A stretch of DNA of 64,000 nucleotides from contig CALXSE010000001.1 in NCBI GenBank assembly GCA_944391085.1, positions 1 through 64,000 on the forward strand. The letters run 5' to 3'. The translations under genes and the position numbers were made by a program. Positions 1 to 8,830 of this stretch are shown here, one piece after another. Below the pieces are notes generated by a model. The model was not told the origin of the DNA. It made no database searches and was given only the letters and a program-made list of their open reading frames with translations. Position 1 is the stretch's first letter; every line of letters starts with the position of its first letter. The DNA comes from an uncultured Kiritimatiellota bacterium (lineage in GTDB: Bacteria; Verrucomicrobiota; Kiritimatiellia; RFP12; DVOR01).

Positions 1-192
1 ACCTCCCCGCAAAGCCTCCGTACCCCGCCCATTCTCATCTCTCTTGATTGTTTTCTCACCCCCAGTGAGAGAATACACTGGTCGGGCGCCACGAGCGTGG
101 AGACCGGCGTGGCCGTGGTGCCCGAGCCCACCGCCCTGGCGCTGCTCGCCCTCGGCGTGGCCGGCGTGGCCCTCCGCCGCCGCGTGGCCTAA
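1..192 (+). CDS. PEP-CTERM protein, C-terminal fragment (5' end outside window)
   Basis: The frame is open from the first base and stops with TAA at 190-192, so about 63 residues of a longer protein are seen. It ends in a PEP-CTERM sorting tail: the PEP triplet, a 15-16 residue Ala/Leu/Gly/Val helix and an RRRVA end. The same tail occurs on three other proteins here (stops at 16724, 37549 and 63780). The segment before the tail contains LTPSERIHWSG, which resembles the last strand region of LamG-type lectin folds. The likely role is an exported surface protein processed by the exosortase at 46883-48490. The fold assignment rests on very little sequence. Confidence 0.75.
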   Translation, partial: TSPQSLRTPPILISLDCFLTPSERIHWSGATSVETGVAVVPEPTALALLALGVAGVALRRRVA

Positions 193-208
193 GCCCTCGG
201 CGGCCCAC

Positions 209-246
209 AAAAAAGGCCCCCGGCGGAGAACGCCGGGGGCCTTTTT
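209..246 (+). terminator. Rho-independent terminator after the PEP-CTERM gene
   Basis: A perfect GC-rich stem (GGCCCCCGGCG with CGCCGGGGGCC) has a 5-nt loop and is bordered by an A-run on the left and five T on the right. It ends the PEP-CTERM transcript and sits 25 nt upstream of the next promoter. Confidence 0.85.
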
Positions 247-269
247 CGCGCCGGGGCGAAACGACCGGA

Positions 270-280
270 AGTGGTACAAT
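270..280 (+). promoter_or_regulatory. Extended -10 promoter of the D-aminoacylase gene
   Basis: The sequence AGTGGTACAAT holds a TACAAT -10 at 275-280 with a GTGG extension and no recognisable -35. The ATG begins at 287, six bases after the hexamer, so the expected transcription start coincides with the start codon. Confidence 0.65.
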
Positions 281-286
281 AAGGGC

Positions 287-1885
287 ATGGATTTCGACTT
301 TCTGTTTTGCGGCGCGACGGTCTTCGACGGCACGGGCGCCAAACCCTTCACGGCGGACGTGGGCGTGCGGGGGGAGACAATCGCGGCCGTCGGCGACCTG
401 GCGCAGGCGGAGGCGCGGGAGCGCCGCGACGCGCGGGGCCTGTGGTTGACGCCGGGGTTCATCGATGCGCACACCCATTCGGACGCCTTCCTGCTCTTGG
501 AGCCGATGTGCCCAAGCAAGCTGACCCAGGGCGTGACCACGGAAATCGGCGGACAATGCGGCGGCAGCGCCGCGCCGCGGCTGAACGGCGCGCGCCTGCC
601 CTCGGACTGGGAGGCGCAGACCTATCCGCCGCGACCGGGGCACGTGGGGCCGGGGCCGAATTGGGGCACGGTGGCCGATTACCGCGCGTGCCTGGAGGCC
701 GCCCGGCCGGCGACGAACCTGATCCTCTTCGCGGGGCACAACACTATCCGCAAGGGCGTGATGGGCGACGCGCCGCGGACGGCGACGGCGGAGGAAACCG
801 CCCGAATGGCCCGCGTGTTGGAGCAGGCGCTCGACGAGGGGGCCTGGGGGCTGACGACGGGATTGGTCTACCACCCGGGCGTCCACAGCGCGCCGGAGGA
901 GGTGCTGGCGTTGGCCAGGGCCTGCGCCGGGCGCGGGGGGATGTACGCCACGCATATGCGCAGCGAGGGGGAGCGGCTCCTGGAGGCCATCGACGAGGTG
1001 CTCGCGCTCGTCCGCGCCACCGGCATCCGCGCCCAGATCTCGCACCTCAAGACGTCGGGCCGCGCGAACTGGCGCAAGGCGGAGGCGGCCATCGGCAAGA
1101 TCGAGGCCGCGCGCGCGGAGGGCCTGTGGCTCCATTCCGACCGCTATCCTTACCTGTCGGCGGGGACGGACTTGGACATCGTCTTGCCCGAATGGGCCGC
1201 GGCGGGCGGCAACGCCGCCATCCTCGCCCATCTGGACGCCCCGGGCGACGCGCGGCGCATCGCCGCCGAGCTCGACGCCTCGGGGCGTGACCCGCAGGAC
1301 GTGATGATCGGCGGCACGTGGTCGCCCGAGACGCGCCCGCTCTCGGGGCGGACGCTCGCCGAAATCATGGAGGCGTGGGGGTGCGGCCTGGGCGAGGCGG
1401 TGGTGCGCATCCTGCGGGCCGACCGCAGCCGCACGGGGGCCTTCTTCTTCGGGATGTGCGAGGACAACCTGCTCAAAATCCTGGCGCGGCCATGGGTGAT
1501 GCCCGGGTCGGACGCCTCGTTGCGCGCACCGTGGGGGCCGCTGGGGCGCGATTGGCCGCACCCGCGCGCCTACGGCACGCACCCGCGCTTCTTCCGCACG
1601 CTCACCGAGCGCCTCGGGTTGCCGCCGGAGGAGGCCTTCCGCCGCATGACGGGCCTGCCGGCGCACGCCTTCGGCATCCCCAGACGCGGGCTGGTGAAGG
1701 AGGGCTGGTTCGCGGATTTGGCGCTCATCGACCCCGCGGCCTGGCGCGACGCGGCGGACTACGCCCACCCGCACCGCTTCGCCAGGGGCGTGGACACGGT
1801 TCTCGTGAACGGCTCGCCCGTCCTCATGGGCGGGCAGCTCAACCCCTCAGCCCCGCGCCGCGGCCGCCTCCTGGAGCGGGCGTGA
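287..1885 (+). CDS. N-acyl-D-amino-acid deacylase (D-aminoacylase) family amidohydrolase
   Basis: The 532-residue protein belongs to the amidohydrolase superfamily of N-acyl-D-amino-acid deacylases, which free D-amino acids from N-acylated forms in the cytoplasm. Visible family marks are the metal-binding H62-T-H64 in GFIDAHTHSD, the CGG motif near residue 91 matching the conserved metal-ligand Cys region, GLTTGLVYHPG, ATHMRSEG, AQISHLKTSG, and the C-terminal PGSDAS and YGTHPRFF motifs. Length fits the family (about 480-530). The ATG at 287 was chosen because a longer in-frame reading runs back through the preceding terminator and promoter. hydE follows after 11 nt. Substrate preference (D-Glu, D-Asp or general) cannot be read from sequence; a role in recycling peptidoglycan D-amino acids is inference. 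Confidence 0.9.
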   Translation: MDFDFLFCGATVFDGTGAKPFTADVGVRGETIAAVGDLAQAEARERRDARGLWLTPGFIDAHTHSDAFLLLEPMCPSKLTQGVTTEIGGQCGGSAAPRLNGARLPSDWEAQTYPPRPGHVGPGPNWGTVADYRACLEAARPATNLILFAGHNTIRKGVMGDAPRTATAEETARMARVLEQALDEGAWGLTTGLVYHPGVHSAPEEVLALARACAGRGGMYATHMRSEGERLLEAIDEVLALVRATGIRAQISHLKTSGRANWRKAEAAIGKIEAARAEGLWLHSDRYPYLSAGTDLDIVLPEWAAAGGNAAILAHLDAPGDARRIAAELDASGRDPQDVMIGGTWSPETRPLSGRTLAEIMEAWGCGLGEAVVRILRADRSRTGAFFFGMCEDNLLKILARPWVMPGSDASLRAPWGPLGRDWPHPRAYGTHPRFFRTLTERLGLPPEEAFRRMTGLPAHAFGIPRRGLVKEGWFADLALIDPAAWRDAADYAHPHRFARGVDTVLVNGSPVLMGGQLNPSAPRRGRLLERA

Positions 1886-1896
1886 GAGTGCCGGCC

Positions 1897-2892
1897 ATGG
1901 ACAAGGCGGAAATCTTGGCGGCGCTCCGCGCGCCGGAGGCGGAAGGGCTCTTCGCGCAGGCCCGGGCGATCCGCGCCAAGACGAAGGGAAACGGGGTCTT
2001 TTTCCGCGGTCTGATCGAGCTTTCCAGCGTCTGCGACCGCGACTGCCTCTATTGTGGGATGCGCCGTTCCAACGCCGCGGCGCACCGTTACGCCATGCGC
2101 GACGACGAGGTCGTGGCCTGCGCGCGCCTGGCCCGGGGGCTGGGCTTCGGCACCGTGGTGCTGCAGGCCGGCGAGTGCCCGGCGCTCTGGACGCGCCGGC
2201 GCGTGGCCGAGCTGGTCCGGCGCGTGCGGGGCGAGACGGGCCAGCGCGTCACCCTCTCGCTGGGCGAGCGTTCGGAGGCCGACACGGCGGCCTGGCGCGA
2301 GGCGGGGGCGGAACGGTATCTGCTCCGCTTCGAGACCACCGACCGCGCCCTCTTCGCCCGCATCCACCCCGGCGCGCCGACGGGCGGCGGGCACCCGCGC
2401 CTGGCCCAGCTGCGCCGCATGAAGGCGCAGGGCTACGAAATCGGCGGCGGGATGATGCTGGGGCTGCCGGGGCAGACGCTCGGCTCGGTGGCGGACGACC
2501 TGCTGGCGCTCCGGGAGCTGTCCGCGGACATGGTGGGGCTGGGGCCTTACCTGGCCCACCCCGACACGCCCCTGGGGCGGGACAAGACGCCAAGCGAAGT
2601 GCCGGTGAGCGTGGACTTCACGTGCCGTTGCTACGCGCTGGCGCGGCTGTTGCTGCCCCACGCGAACATCCCCTCGACCACCGCGCTCTCGACGCTCGAC
2701 CCGGAAAGCGGCCGCCTGCGCGGGCTCTCCAGCGGCGCCAACGTCTTCATGCCCAACCTGACGCCGGCGGCCTACCGCGCGGATTACCAGATCTACCCGG
2801 GCAAAATCTGCGTCGTCGCCCCCCAGGCCGACGCCATCGACGCACTCCGCGCCGACCTCGGCCGCCTCGGCCTCCGCCAGGTCACAGGATAA
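1897..2892 (+). CDS. hydE: [FeFe]-hydrogenase H-cluster radical SAM maturase HydE
   Basis: HydE is a cytoplasmic radical SAM enzyme that works with HydG and HydF to build the diiron subcluster of [FeFe]-hydrogenase. The 331-residue protein has the CX3CX2C iron-sulfur motif at C46, C50 and C53. It also shows the HydE-type stretch RFETTDRALFARIHPG, then GGMMLGLPGQTLGSVADDL and GLGPYLAHPDTPLG. Length is typical. The start is uncertain: ATG 1897 is used, but in-frame GTG codons at 1882 and 1888 are possible, the latter with better spacing from GGAGCGGG. It shares a transcript with the deacylase and overlaps the convergent permease by 11 bp. hydG lies 60 kb away and hydF is not in the window. Confidence 0.9.
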   Translation: MDKAEILAALRAPEAEGLFAQARAIRAKTKGNGVFFRGLIELSSVCDRDCLYCGMRRSNAAAHRYAMRDDEVVACARLARGLGFGTVVLQAGECPALWTRRRVAELVRRVRGETGQRVTLSLGERSEADTAAWREAGAERYLLRFETTDRALFARIHPGAPTGGGHPRLAQLRRMKAQGYEIGGGMMLGLPGQTLGSVADDLLALRELSADMVGLGPYLAHPDTPLGRDKTPSEVPVSVDFTCRCYALARLLLPHANIPSTTALSTLDPESGRLRGLSSGANVFMPNLTPAAYRADYQIYPGKICVVAPQADAIDALRADLGRLGLRQVTG

Positions 2893-4000
2893 GGGTGAGG
2901 GCGGAGAGCACGCAGAGGAAGGCAAGGTTGAGAAGCGTGAAGAGCAGGAGGTACCGCCATGGGCGGGCGTCCGGCTCGCGGAGGTAAAGCCCCAGGGAGA
3001 TGAGGCTGGCCAGGGAGGCGACGGGTGTGCCGAAGGCGCCGATGTCGGCGCCCCAGAGCAGGCCGGCCCAATCGTCGGTGAAGGGGGAGAGGAGGATGAC
3101 GGCGGGGACGTTGGAGAGGAACTGCGAGGCGACCGCGGCGGTGGCCTGCGCGTGATCCTCAAGAAGCCGGCCAAGAAGCGCGTCGACGGCGGGGATGCGC
3201 CCAAGGTTGCCGGAAAAGACGAAGAAGCCCACGAAGGTGAGCAGCAGGCCATAGTCGATGCCGCGCAGGGCGGCGCGGTAAAAGAGAAGCATGGAGCCCA
3301 GGACGGCCCCGAACAGCCAGCCGTGCGGCAGGATGCGGAAGACCGTCAGCAGGCAGAGCACGAAGAGCACGCCGCAGAGCATGGCCTTGCGCGGATGGGC
3401 CAGGGTGCGGCGGTGCTCGAAACGGAAATCGATGGGCTCGTCGCGCAGGGCGTGCGTCAGGGCGAAAAGCAGGAGCGCGCCGCCGAACGCCACGGGCAGC
3501 GTGGCCGCGAAGAAGTCCGCCGCGGGGATGGCGTGCGCGGTGTAAAGGAACAGATTCTGCGGGTTGCCGACGGGCGTGGCGATGGAGCCGAGGTTCGCCG
3601 CGACGGTCTGCAGGGCGATAAGGCCGGGCAGGCGGCGGCGCAGGCCCAGGCGGTCAAGCGCGTAGACGGCAAAGGGGACAAGGGCGATGAGCGCGACGTC
3701 GTTCGTCGCCACCATCGAAATCCAGAACGGCAGCTGCACCAGCGTGTGCGCCAGCGAACGGAAGCGCGTGCGCCCGGCAAGCAACGACTGCGCCAGGACG
3801 CGGAAGAGCGCGCACCCGCGCAGGCCCGCCACCACCGCCATCAGGCAAAAGAGCAGGTTGAGCGTGCGCAGGTCGATGTCCCGCCACCAGGCGCCCGCCC
3901 CGTCCACCGGCAGGAAGGAGAACGCCGCGGCCAGCAGCGAGACGGCCGTGACGGCGTTGGCCCGCAGGAAGCGAAGCGCGGCGGCAAGGCTCAGGGGCAA
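2882..4000 (-). CDS. SLC13/ArsB-NhaD-type anion permease (citrate transporter fold)
   Basis: The 372-residue inner-membrane protein has about ten hydrophobic segments and two hallmarks of the ion-transporter superfamily: TNDVALIALVPF and ANLGSIATPVGNPQNL. The C-terminal repeat half carries QFLSNVPAVILLSPF. Family members move di- or tricarboxylates, arsenite or sodium/protons; the substrate here is not determinable. The start is TTG at 4000, overlapping the end of the MATE gene by 10 bp with GGGGGG seven bases upstream; no ATG exists before the conserved region. It is the last gene of the operon that begins with citrate synthase, which makes a carboxylate substrate attractive, but this is inference. 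Confidence 0.8.
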   Translation of the reverse strand: MPLSLAAALRFLRANAVTAVSLLAAAFSFLPVDGAGAWWRDIDLRTLNLLFCLMAVVAGLRGCALFRVLAQSLLAGRTRFRSLAHTLVQLPFWISMVATNDVALIALVPFAVYALDRLGLRRRLPGLIALQTVAANLGSIATPVGNPQNLFLYTAHAIPAADFFAATLPVAFGGALLLFALTHALRDEPIDFRFEHRRTLAHPRKAMLCGVLFVLCLLTVFRILPHGWLFGAVLGSMLLFYRAALRGIDYGLLLTFVGFFVFSGNLGRIPAVDALLGRLLEDHAQATAAVASQFLSNVPAVILLSPFTDDWAGLLWGADIGAFGTPVASLASLISLGLYLREPDARPWRYLLLFTLLNLAFLCVLSALTLIL

Positions 4001-5343
4001 GGCTCGGCCCCCCGCTCATGCGGCCAGCGGCGCGTATAGGCCCAGTAGGCCGCGAGCAGCAACGCCGCCGCGCCGACCCACGCCGCAGGGTCGCCCCAGT
4101 AGACGGCGTTCACGCCAAGCACCCGCAGCAGCCCCAGCGCCACGCCCGCGCGCATCGCCATCTCGACGAAGCCCGCCAGCATGGGCAGGAAGGAACGGCC
4201 GATGCCCTGGAGGGTGTTGCGGAAGATGAAGATGAGCCCCAGCGGCACAAAGAAAGGCGAGCAGACCCAGAGCATCCGCCGCCCGACGGCCAGCGCCTCC
4301 CCGCCCCGTTCCCTGATGAACGCCGCGACGAACCAGTCGCCAAAGCACAACGCCAACGCCGTCATCGCCAGCCCGGAAACGACCGAGACCAGCACCGCGG
4401 CCCGCACCCCCGCGCGGATCCGCGCCAATTTGCCCGCGCCGTAGTTCTGCGCCGCATAGGTGGCCATGGCCTGGCCGAGCGCCACCGGCAGCTGGCACGC
4501 CACGTTCTCCACGTTCCGCGCCGCCGTCATCCCCGCCACGAGCGCCACGCCAAAGGTGTTGATGGCCGCCTGCAGCACCATCGCGCCCAGCCCGGTCACC
4601 GAAAACTGAAGCCCCATCGGCACGGCGATCCACAGCTGCCGCAGCGCCATCCGCAGCCTCGGCCGCCAATCCGACAGCCTCAGGCGCAGCTCCGGCAACC
4701 GCCCCGTGACACAGACCAGGCAGGTGAGCGCGGACGTGAAGATGGCCGTGTTGGTGGCCCACGCCGCGCCGGCCACGCCCATGTCGAAGGCCGTGATGAA
4801 GAGGACGTCCAGCACGACGTTCAGCAGCGACGCGCCGGCCAGGAAGAAGAGCGGCGTGCGGCTGTCGCCAAGCGCACGGAGCGTGGCGCTCTGGAAGTTG
4901 AAGAAGACCATGAGCGGCGTGCCCAGGAAACTGACGGAAAGGTAGGCGCGCGTCTGCCCGAAAATGGCCGGGGGCGTGTTCAGCAGGCGCAGAATGGCGT
5001 CCGTGCCCAGCCAACACGCCGCCGTCACCGCCCCCGCGATGGCCGCGCTCACCCACGCCCCCGTGCCGACGGACAGGCGCACGCCGCGCAGGTCGCCCGC
5101 CCCGAAGCGCTGCGCCGTCACCACCGCCACGCCCGCCGTGATGCCGAAGACGAACCCCAGCACCACGAAGATGGTCGAGCCCACGCTCCCCACCGCGGCC
5201 AACGCCTCCTCGCCAAGCAGGCGCCCCACGATGACCATGTCCGCCAGCGCGTACGCCATCTGGATGACGTTGCCCACCAGCAGGGGCCAGGAAAAGGCCA
5301 CCAGCAGCCGAAACGGCGAACCGTTGGTCATGTCGGTGGCCAT
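3991..5343 (-). CDS. MATE family multidrug/sodium antiporter
   Basis: The 450-residue polytopic membrane protein matches the MATE efflux family in length (about 450, twelve segments) and motifs: FSWPLLVGNVIQMAYALADMVIVGR near the N-terminus, GSTIFVVLGFVFGITAGVAVVTAQ, and QMAYALAD/AVGSVGS spacing. Such exporters use Na+ or H+ gradients to expel cationic compounds. ATG 5343 was chosen over upstream in-frame codons because those overlap tsaB; the gap to tsaB is 5 nt. The substrate is unknown. Confidence 0.9.
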   Translation of the reverse strand: MATDMTNGSPFRLLVAFSWPLLVGNVIQMAYALADMVIVGRLLGEEALAAVGSVGSTIFVVLGFVFGITAGVAVVTAQRFGAGDLRGVRLSVGTGAWVSAAIAGAVTAACWLGTDAILRLLNTPPAIFGQTRAYLSVSFLGTPLMVFFNFQSATLRALGDSRTPLFFLAGASLLNVVLDVLFITAFDMGVAGAAWATNTAIFTSALTCLVCVTGRLPELRLRLSDWRPRLRMALRQLWIAVPMGLQFSVTGLGAMVLQAAINTFGVALVAGMTAARNVENVACQLPVALGQAMATYAAQNYGAGKLARIRAGVRAAVLVSVVSGLAMTALALCFGDWFVAAFIRERGGEALAVGRRMLWVCSPFFVPLGLIFIFRNTLQGIGRSFLPMLAGFVEMAMRAGVALGLLRVLGVNAVYWGDPAAWVGAAALLLAAYWAYTRRWPHERGAEPCP

Positions 5344-5348
5344 GGCGG

Positions 5349-5924
5349 TCACTCGGCGGGGGCGGCCCCAACGGCGGGATGGAGATAGTAAGGCGCGGGA
5401 TCCTCGGTGAGCGCGCCGCCCAGGCGCCGGATCGCCTCGGGCAGCAACGCCGCGGCAAGCGCGACGGGGCGGAGGGCAAACTCGGCCAGCCGCGCCGCGT
5501 CCGGGCTCACCATGTCCCCGGTCGGCACGAAACGCCCACGCGCCAAGAGACGGAAGCCCCCACGCTGGACGATGGCGTCCGGCCCGACGGCGAAGCGCAC
5601 GGCCCAGAGCGTGCCGCGCCGCGCGTCGCCCACCACCGTCACCTCCGGCAGCCCGGAGGCCAAGGCGCAGAGCGCGGCCGAGGGGAAGCCTTTGGGCCGC
5701 ATCCCCCACGCCAGCCCCATCCCCTGCAGGCACGCGATGGACGAGCGCACGCCGGCGAACGACCCGGGCCCCAGCCCGACGGCCAGCAGGCCCGGCCTGC
5801 GCCCGGCGAGCAGGCCCCGCAGGCGCCCGCACCACGTGGGGTCGCGCCCCTCCAGCTCAAGCGTCTCGCCGCCAAAGGCGATGAGCGTGCGGGCGGTGGA
5901 ACGGTCCAAGACAAGCGCGTCCAT
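5349..5924 (-). CDS. tsaB: tRNA threonylcarbamoyladenosine biosynthesis protein TsaB
   Basis: TsaB is the scaffold partner of TsaD in the complex that installs t6A at position 37 of ANN-decoding tRNAs. The 191-residue protein starts with DALVLDRST and carries the signature GLGPGSFAGVRSSIACLQGMG, the TsaB version of the ASKHA-fold GPGSFTGLR motif. It is somewhat shorter than the usual 220-240 residues but intact at both ends. Its ATG shares one base with the stop of the upstream epimerase gene (TGATG). tsaD and tsaE are not in the window. Confidence 0.88.
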   Translation of the reverse strand: MDALVLDRSTARTLIAFGGETLELEGRDPTWCGRLRGLLAGRRPGLLAVGLGPGSFAGVRSSIACLQGMGLAWGMRPKGFPSAALCALASGLPEVTVVGDARRGTLWAVRFAVGPDAIVQRGGFRLLARGRFVPTGDMVSPDAARLAEFALRPVALAAALLPEAIRRLGGALTEDPAPYYLHPAVGAAPAE

Positions 5925-7000
5925 CAGAAACACCTCTTGATGAGGGACAGGATCCCCTGCTTCCACGGCACGCGGTGGGTCTTCCCGCTCCGCCCCCGGA
6001 AACGCGGCAGGTTCGCCACGTACCACGCATAGTTGCGCAGGAGCGCCTCCTGGTTGGAGAAGCGCGGCGCCCACCCCAGCCGTGCGCGGATCTTGCCCAC
6101 GTCGACGAAGCTGTCCCGCGGCGCGGTCTCGTACACCCACCGATAGAGCGGCGAGAGGCGCAGCGCCTCAAGCACGCGCAGCGTGGGGATGACAAGCCAG
6201 GCCGGCGTGCCGCGCACGCGCTTGCCGTGGCCCGCGGCGTCGAGCACGGCCTGCCAATCCTCGCGCATCGTGGCGAAGCGATCCGCGCCGACGTTGTAGG
6301 TGTCGCGCACCGCGGCCACGTCAGGATGGGAAAGGCAGAGGCCGATCGCGTCGCACAGATCCTCCACGTCCAGCAGCTGGTAACGGTTGCGCCCCGACCC
6401 GATCAGGGGGAAGCCGTGGCCCGTGTACGCCCAATCGTACAGCAACGCGAACACGCCCAGCCGCTCCGGCCCCACAAAGCTCTTGGGCCGCAGGATGGAA
6501 ACCGCGAAGCCCGGCGCATCCAGCCCCCGCGCGATGCCCTCGGCCTCGATCTTGCTCTCCCCATAGGGCCCCACGCCGCAGAGCCGGTCGCCCTCAACGA
6601 CGGGATGGTGGTCGGGGATCCCATAGACCGCCGTCGAGGAGATGTAGACGAACCGCCGCACGTCGGCGGCCCTGGCCTCCTCCAGCACCACCCGCGCCCC
6701 CTCCACGTCCGTCGAGCGGATCTCCGCCTCGTCGCAAAGCGGCAGCGCCGCCGCGCAATGGACGACCGCGCCGCACCCGGCCGTCAGCGCGCGCACCGCC
6801 GCGCGGTCGCGCACGTCCCCCACCACCGCCCGCACGCGCGGGTCCTCCCTCTCCGGATAATCGAAGCCCGCCAAATCCAGCGAGCGCACCTCCCCCACCC
6901 CATGGGCGAGCAGCCAGCGGATGAGGTTGATGCCCAAAAAGCCGCTCCCGCCCGTGACAAGCACGGGCGCGGGGAATACGGCCTGGCTGGGGGCGGCCAT
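5924..7000 (-). CDS. NAD(P)-dependent sugar epimerase/dehydratase, extended SDR family
   Basis: The 358-residue protein has the N-terminal Rossmann motif VTGGSGFLGINL, the aspartates D53-type LDLAGFD region for cofactor selection, the catalytic serine region YISSTAVYG and the YGESK active-site YxxxK. It is therefore an active-looking extended SDR acting on a nucleotide sugar or related compound. The C-terminus (FVDVGKIRARLGWAPRFSNQEAL) matches GDP/UDP-sugar epimerases. The exact substrate is unknown. It sits between citrate synthase (1-nt gap) and tsaB (1-nt overlap), so it is transcribed with them. Confidence 0.82.
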   Translation of the reverse strand: MAAPSQAVFPAPVLVTGGSGFLGINLIRWLLAHGVGEVRSLDLAGFDYPEREDPRVRAVVGDVRDRAAVRALTAGCGAVVHCAAALPLCDEAEIRSTDVEGARVVLEEARAADVRRFVYISSTAVYGIPDHHPVVEGDRLCGVGPYGESKIEAEGIARGLDAPGFAVSILRPKSFVGPERLGVFALLYDWAYTGHGFPLIGSGRNRYQLLDVEDLCDAIGLCLSHPDVAAVRDTYNVGADRFATMREDWQAVLDAAGHGKRVRGTPAWLVIPTLRVLEALRLSPLYRWVYETAPRDSFVDVGKIRARLGWAPRFSNQEALLRNYAWYVANLPRFRGRSGKTHRVPWKQGILSLIKRCF

Positions 7001-7001
7001 C

Positions 7002-8402
7002 TCAGGCGCGCTCGGCCAACGGCACGTAAGTCCGCGGCCCCTTGCCGGTGATCGCCTTGAACGCCGGGCGCACGATGGGCCCGCCGTTCACCAACTCCTC
7101 CAGGCGGTGCGCGCACCACCCCACCACGCGCGAGATGGCGAAGAGCGGCGTGTACAGATCCACCGGGATGTTGAGCATGTCATAGACGAAGCCCGAGTAG
7201 AAGTCCACGTTCGCGCACAGCTCCTTGGTCTTCTCGCGCCCCTCGTTGAAGATTTGCGGCCCCAGGCGCTCGATGGCCTCGTACAGCCGGAACTCCTCCA
7301 TCCGGTCCTTCGTCTCGGCCAGCTCGCGGGCCTTCTCCTTGAGCAGCGTCGCGCGCGGGTCGGAGAGCGTGTAGACCGCGTGCCCCAGCCCGTAGATGAG
7401 CCCCGAGCCGTCCCCCGCCTCCCTGCGCAGGATCTTGCGCAGGTAATCGGCGATGGCGCCCTCGTCGCCCCAATCCGGCAGCGCGTCCTTGATCTCGTCC
7501 ATCTGGTGCATCACGCGCAGGTTCGCGCCGCCATGGCGCGGGCCCTTGAGCGAGAGGATCGCCGCGGCGATGGCCGAATACGTGTCCGTCGCCGCCGACG
7601 TCACCACGTGCGTCGTGAAGGCCGAGTTGTTGCCGCCGCCGTGCTCCGCGTGCAACACCAGGCACAAATCCAGCAACTCCGCCTCCAAAGGCGTGTACGC
7701 CGCGTCCTCGCGCAACATCATCAGGAAGTTCTCCGCCGTCGAGCGCCCCGGCACCGGGTTGCGCACGAAGAGCGACTCCCCGTGGTAATAATGCATCTTC
7801 GCCTGATACGCATACGCCGCCATCGCCGGGAACCGCGCCACCAGGTCGATGCTCTGGCGCAACACCGCCGGGATGCTCACCGCGTCGGGCGTCTCATCGT
7901 CGCTGTACGCCGCCAGCACCGACCGCGCCAGCGAGTTCATGATGTCCCGGCTCGGCTCGCGGATGATCTTCTCCAACAGCTGATACGGCAACGCGCGCTT
8001 CGAGGCCAGTACCGCGTCCCACTCCTCCAAGTCCGCCTGCGTCGGCATCTGCCCGAACAGCAGCAGATACGCCGTCTCCTCGAACCCGGGCCGCCCCTCG
8101 CTCTGGAACCCGTGCACCAGATCCTGCACGTCCATCCCGCGGTAATACTGCTTGCCCGGCACCGGGACCAGCTCGTTCTCGTCCATCACATAGCCATGGA
8201 TCGAGCCCACCCGCGTCAGCCCCACCAGCACGCCCGAGCCATCCTCGTTGCGCAGGCCGCGCTTCACGTTGTACCGCCGGTAAAGCTGCGGGTCGATTTG
8301 CGCGCACGCACGCGCCAACCCCTCGTACCGCGCCAACCGCTCCTCCGTCAAAAGGGTGTCCGTGCGCGTCTCGGGGGCGTCCTTCTTGTTCCGTGTCACC
8401 AT
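7002..8402 (-). CDS. Citrate synthase (anaerobe-type, about 466 aa)
   Basis: The enzyme condenses acetyl-CoA with oxaloacetate to give citrate. It shows the family motifs HAEHGGGNNSAF, LKGPRHGGAN with the catalytic His, and GLGHAVYTLSDPRA. The 466-residue length with an N-terminal extension of about 70 residues is like the citrate/2-methylcitrate synthases of anaerobic bacteria. ATG 8402 was chosen because the longer open frame upstream runs through the promoter. It heads a five-gene minus-strand operon (epimerase, tsaB, MATE, permease). Stereospecificity (Si) and preference over methylcitrate are inferred only from the family. Confidence 0.9.
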   Translation of the reverse strand: MVTRNKKDAPETRTDTLLTEERLARYEGLARACAQIDPQLYRRYNVKRGLRNEDGSGVLVGLTRVGSIHGYVMDENELVPVPGKQYYRGMDVQDLVHGFQSEGRPGFEETAYLLLFGQMPTQADLEEWDAVLASKRALPYQLLEKIIREPSRDIMNSLARSVLAAYSDDETPDAVSIPAVLRQSIDLVARFPAMAAYAYQAKMHYYHGESLFVRNPVPGRSTAENFLMMLREDAAYTPLEAELLDLCLVLHAEHGGGNNSAFTTHVVTSAATDTYSAIAAAILSLKGPRHGGANLRVMHQMDEIKDALPDWGDEGAIADYLRKILRREAGDGSGLIYGLGHAVYTLSDPRATLLKEKARELAETKDRMEEFRLYEAIERLGPQIFNEGREKTKELCANVDFYSGFVYDMLNIPVDLYTPLFAISRVVGWCAHRLEELVNGGPIVRPAFKAITGKGPRTYVPLAERA

Positions 8403-8457
8403 GCTGCGTGCTCTCCGCTTCCGTTGCCAAACCAATGCGGTCAAAAAACAAACTTTT

Positions 8458-8467
8458 ATTTTACCAT
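8458..8467 (-). promoter_or_regulatory. Promoter of the citrate synthase operon
   Basis: On the minus strand the sequence reads ATGGTAAAAT, an extended -10 (TAAAAT) of the window-wide TGGTAnAAT form. It lies 55 bp upstream of the ATG at 8402 in an AT-richer patch. Confidence 0.55.
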
Positions 8468-8577
8468 CCCCCGCCCCATTTCGCAATTCCATCCCCCAAA
8501 GGGAACCTCCGCGGGGCCGCCCCTTCCCCACAGGAACCCGCGAAAGCCCCTTGCGAAACCGCCCCCCGGCCCGCCCC

Positions 8578-8817
8578 TCACTGGAACGGCTCGCGGGCGA
8601 TGGAACCATCGGCCTCCTGGGCCTTGATCACCTCCACCCGCCTCTGCACCTCGGAAAGCTTCGCGTTGCAAAACGCCACCAGCCGCCGCCCCTCCTCGAA
8701 CGCCGCGATCATGTCGTCCAACGGCAGCTGCCCCGCCTCCATCTGCGCCACCAGCTCGTCCAAACGCGCGGAGGCCTCCTCAAAGGTCTTGGGCTCGGCT
8801 TTCTTCCTCTCGGCCAT
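8578..8817 (-). CDS. xseB: Exodeoxyribonuclease VII small subunit
   Basis: The 79-residue protein matches XseB in length and pattern: KTFEEASARLDELVAQMEAGQLPLDD is the conserved helical core, followed by the FEEGRRLVAFCNAKL helix. With XseA it degrades single-stranded DNA. xseA is not adjacent. The gene follows the TPR protein by 13 nt and is probably cotranscribed. The next 180 bp to the citrate synthase ATG hold only that gene's promoter. Confidence 0.88.
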   Translation of the reverse strand: MAERKKAEPKTFEEASARLDELVAQMEAGQLPLDDMIAAFEEGRRLVAFCNAKLSEVQRRVEVIKAQEADGSIAREPFQ

Positions 8818-8830
8818 GTCGGCGGCTCCT

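Noticed and set aside
44..286. N-terminal extension of the D-aminoacylase frame
   Set aside because: It would run through a PEP-CTERM tail in another frame, a terminator and the gene's own promoter; ATG 287 is the real start.
7002..8402. Re-citrate synthase
   Set aside because: The protein has the normal citrate synthase fold motifs (PRHGGAN, GHAVYTLSDPRA), not the isopropylmalate synthase-like sequence of Re-type enzymes.
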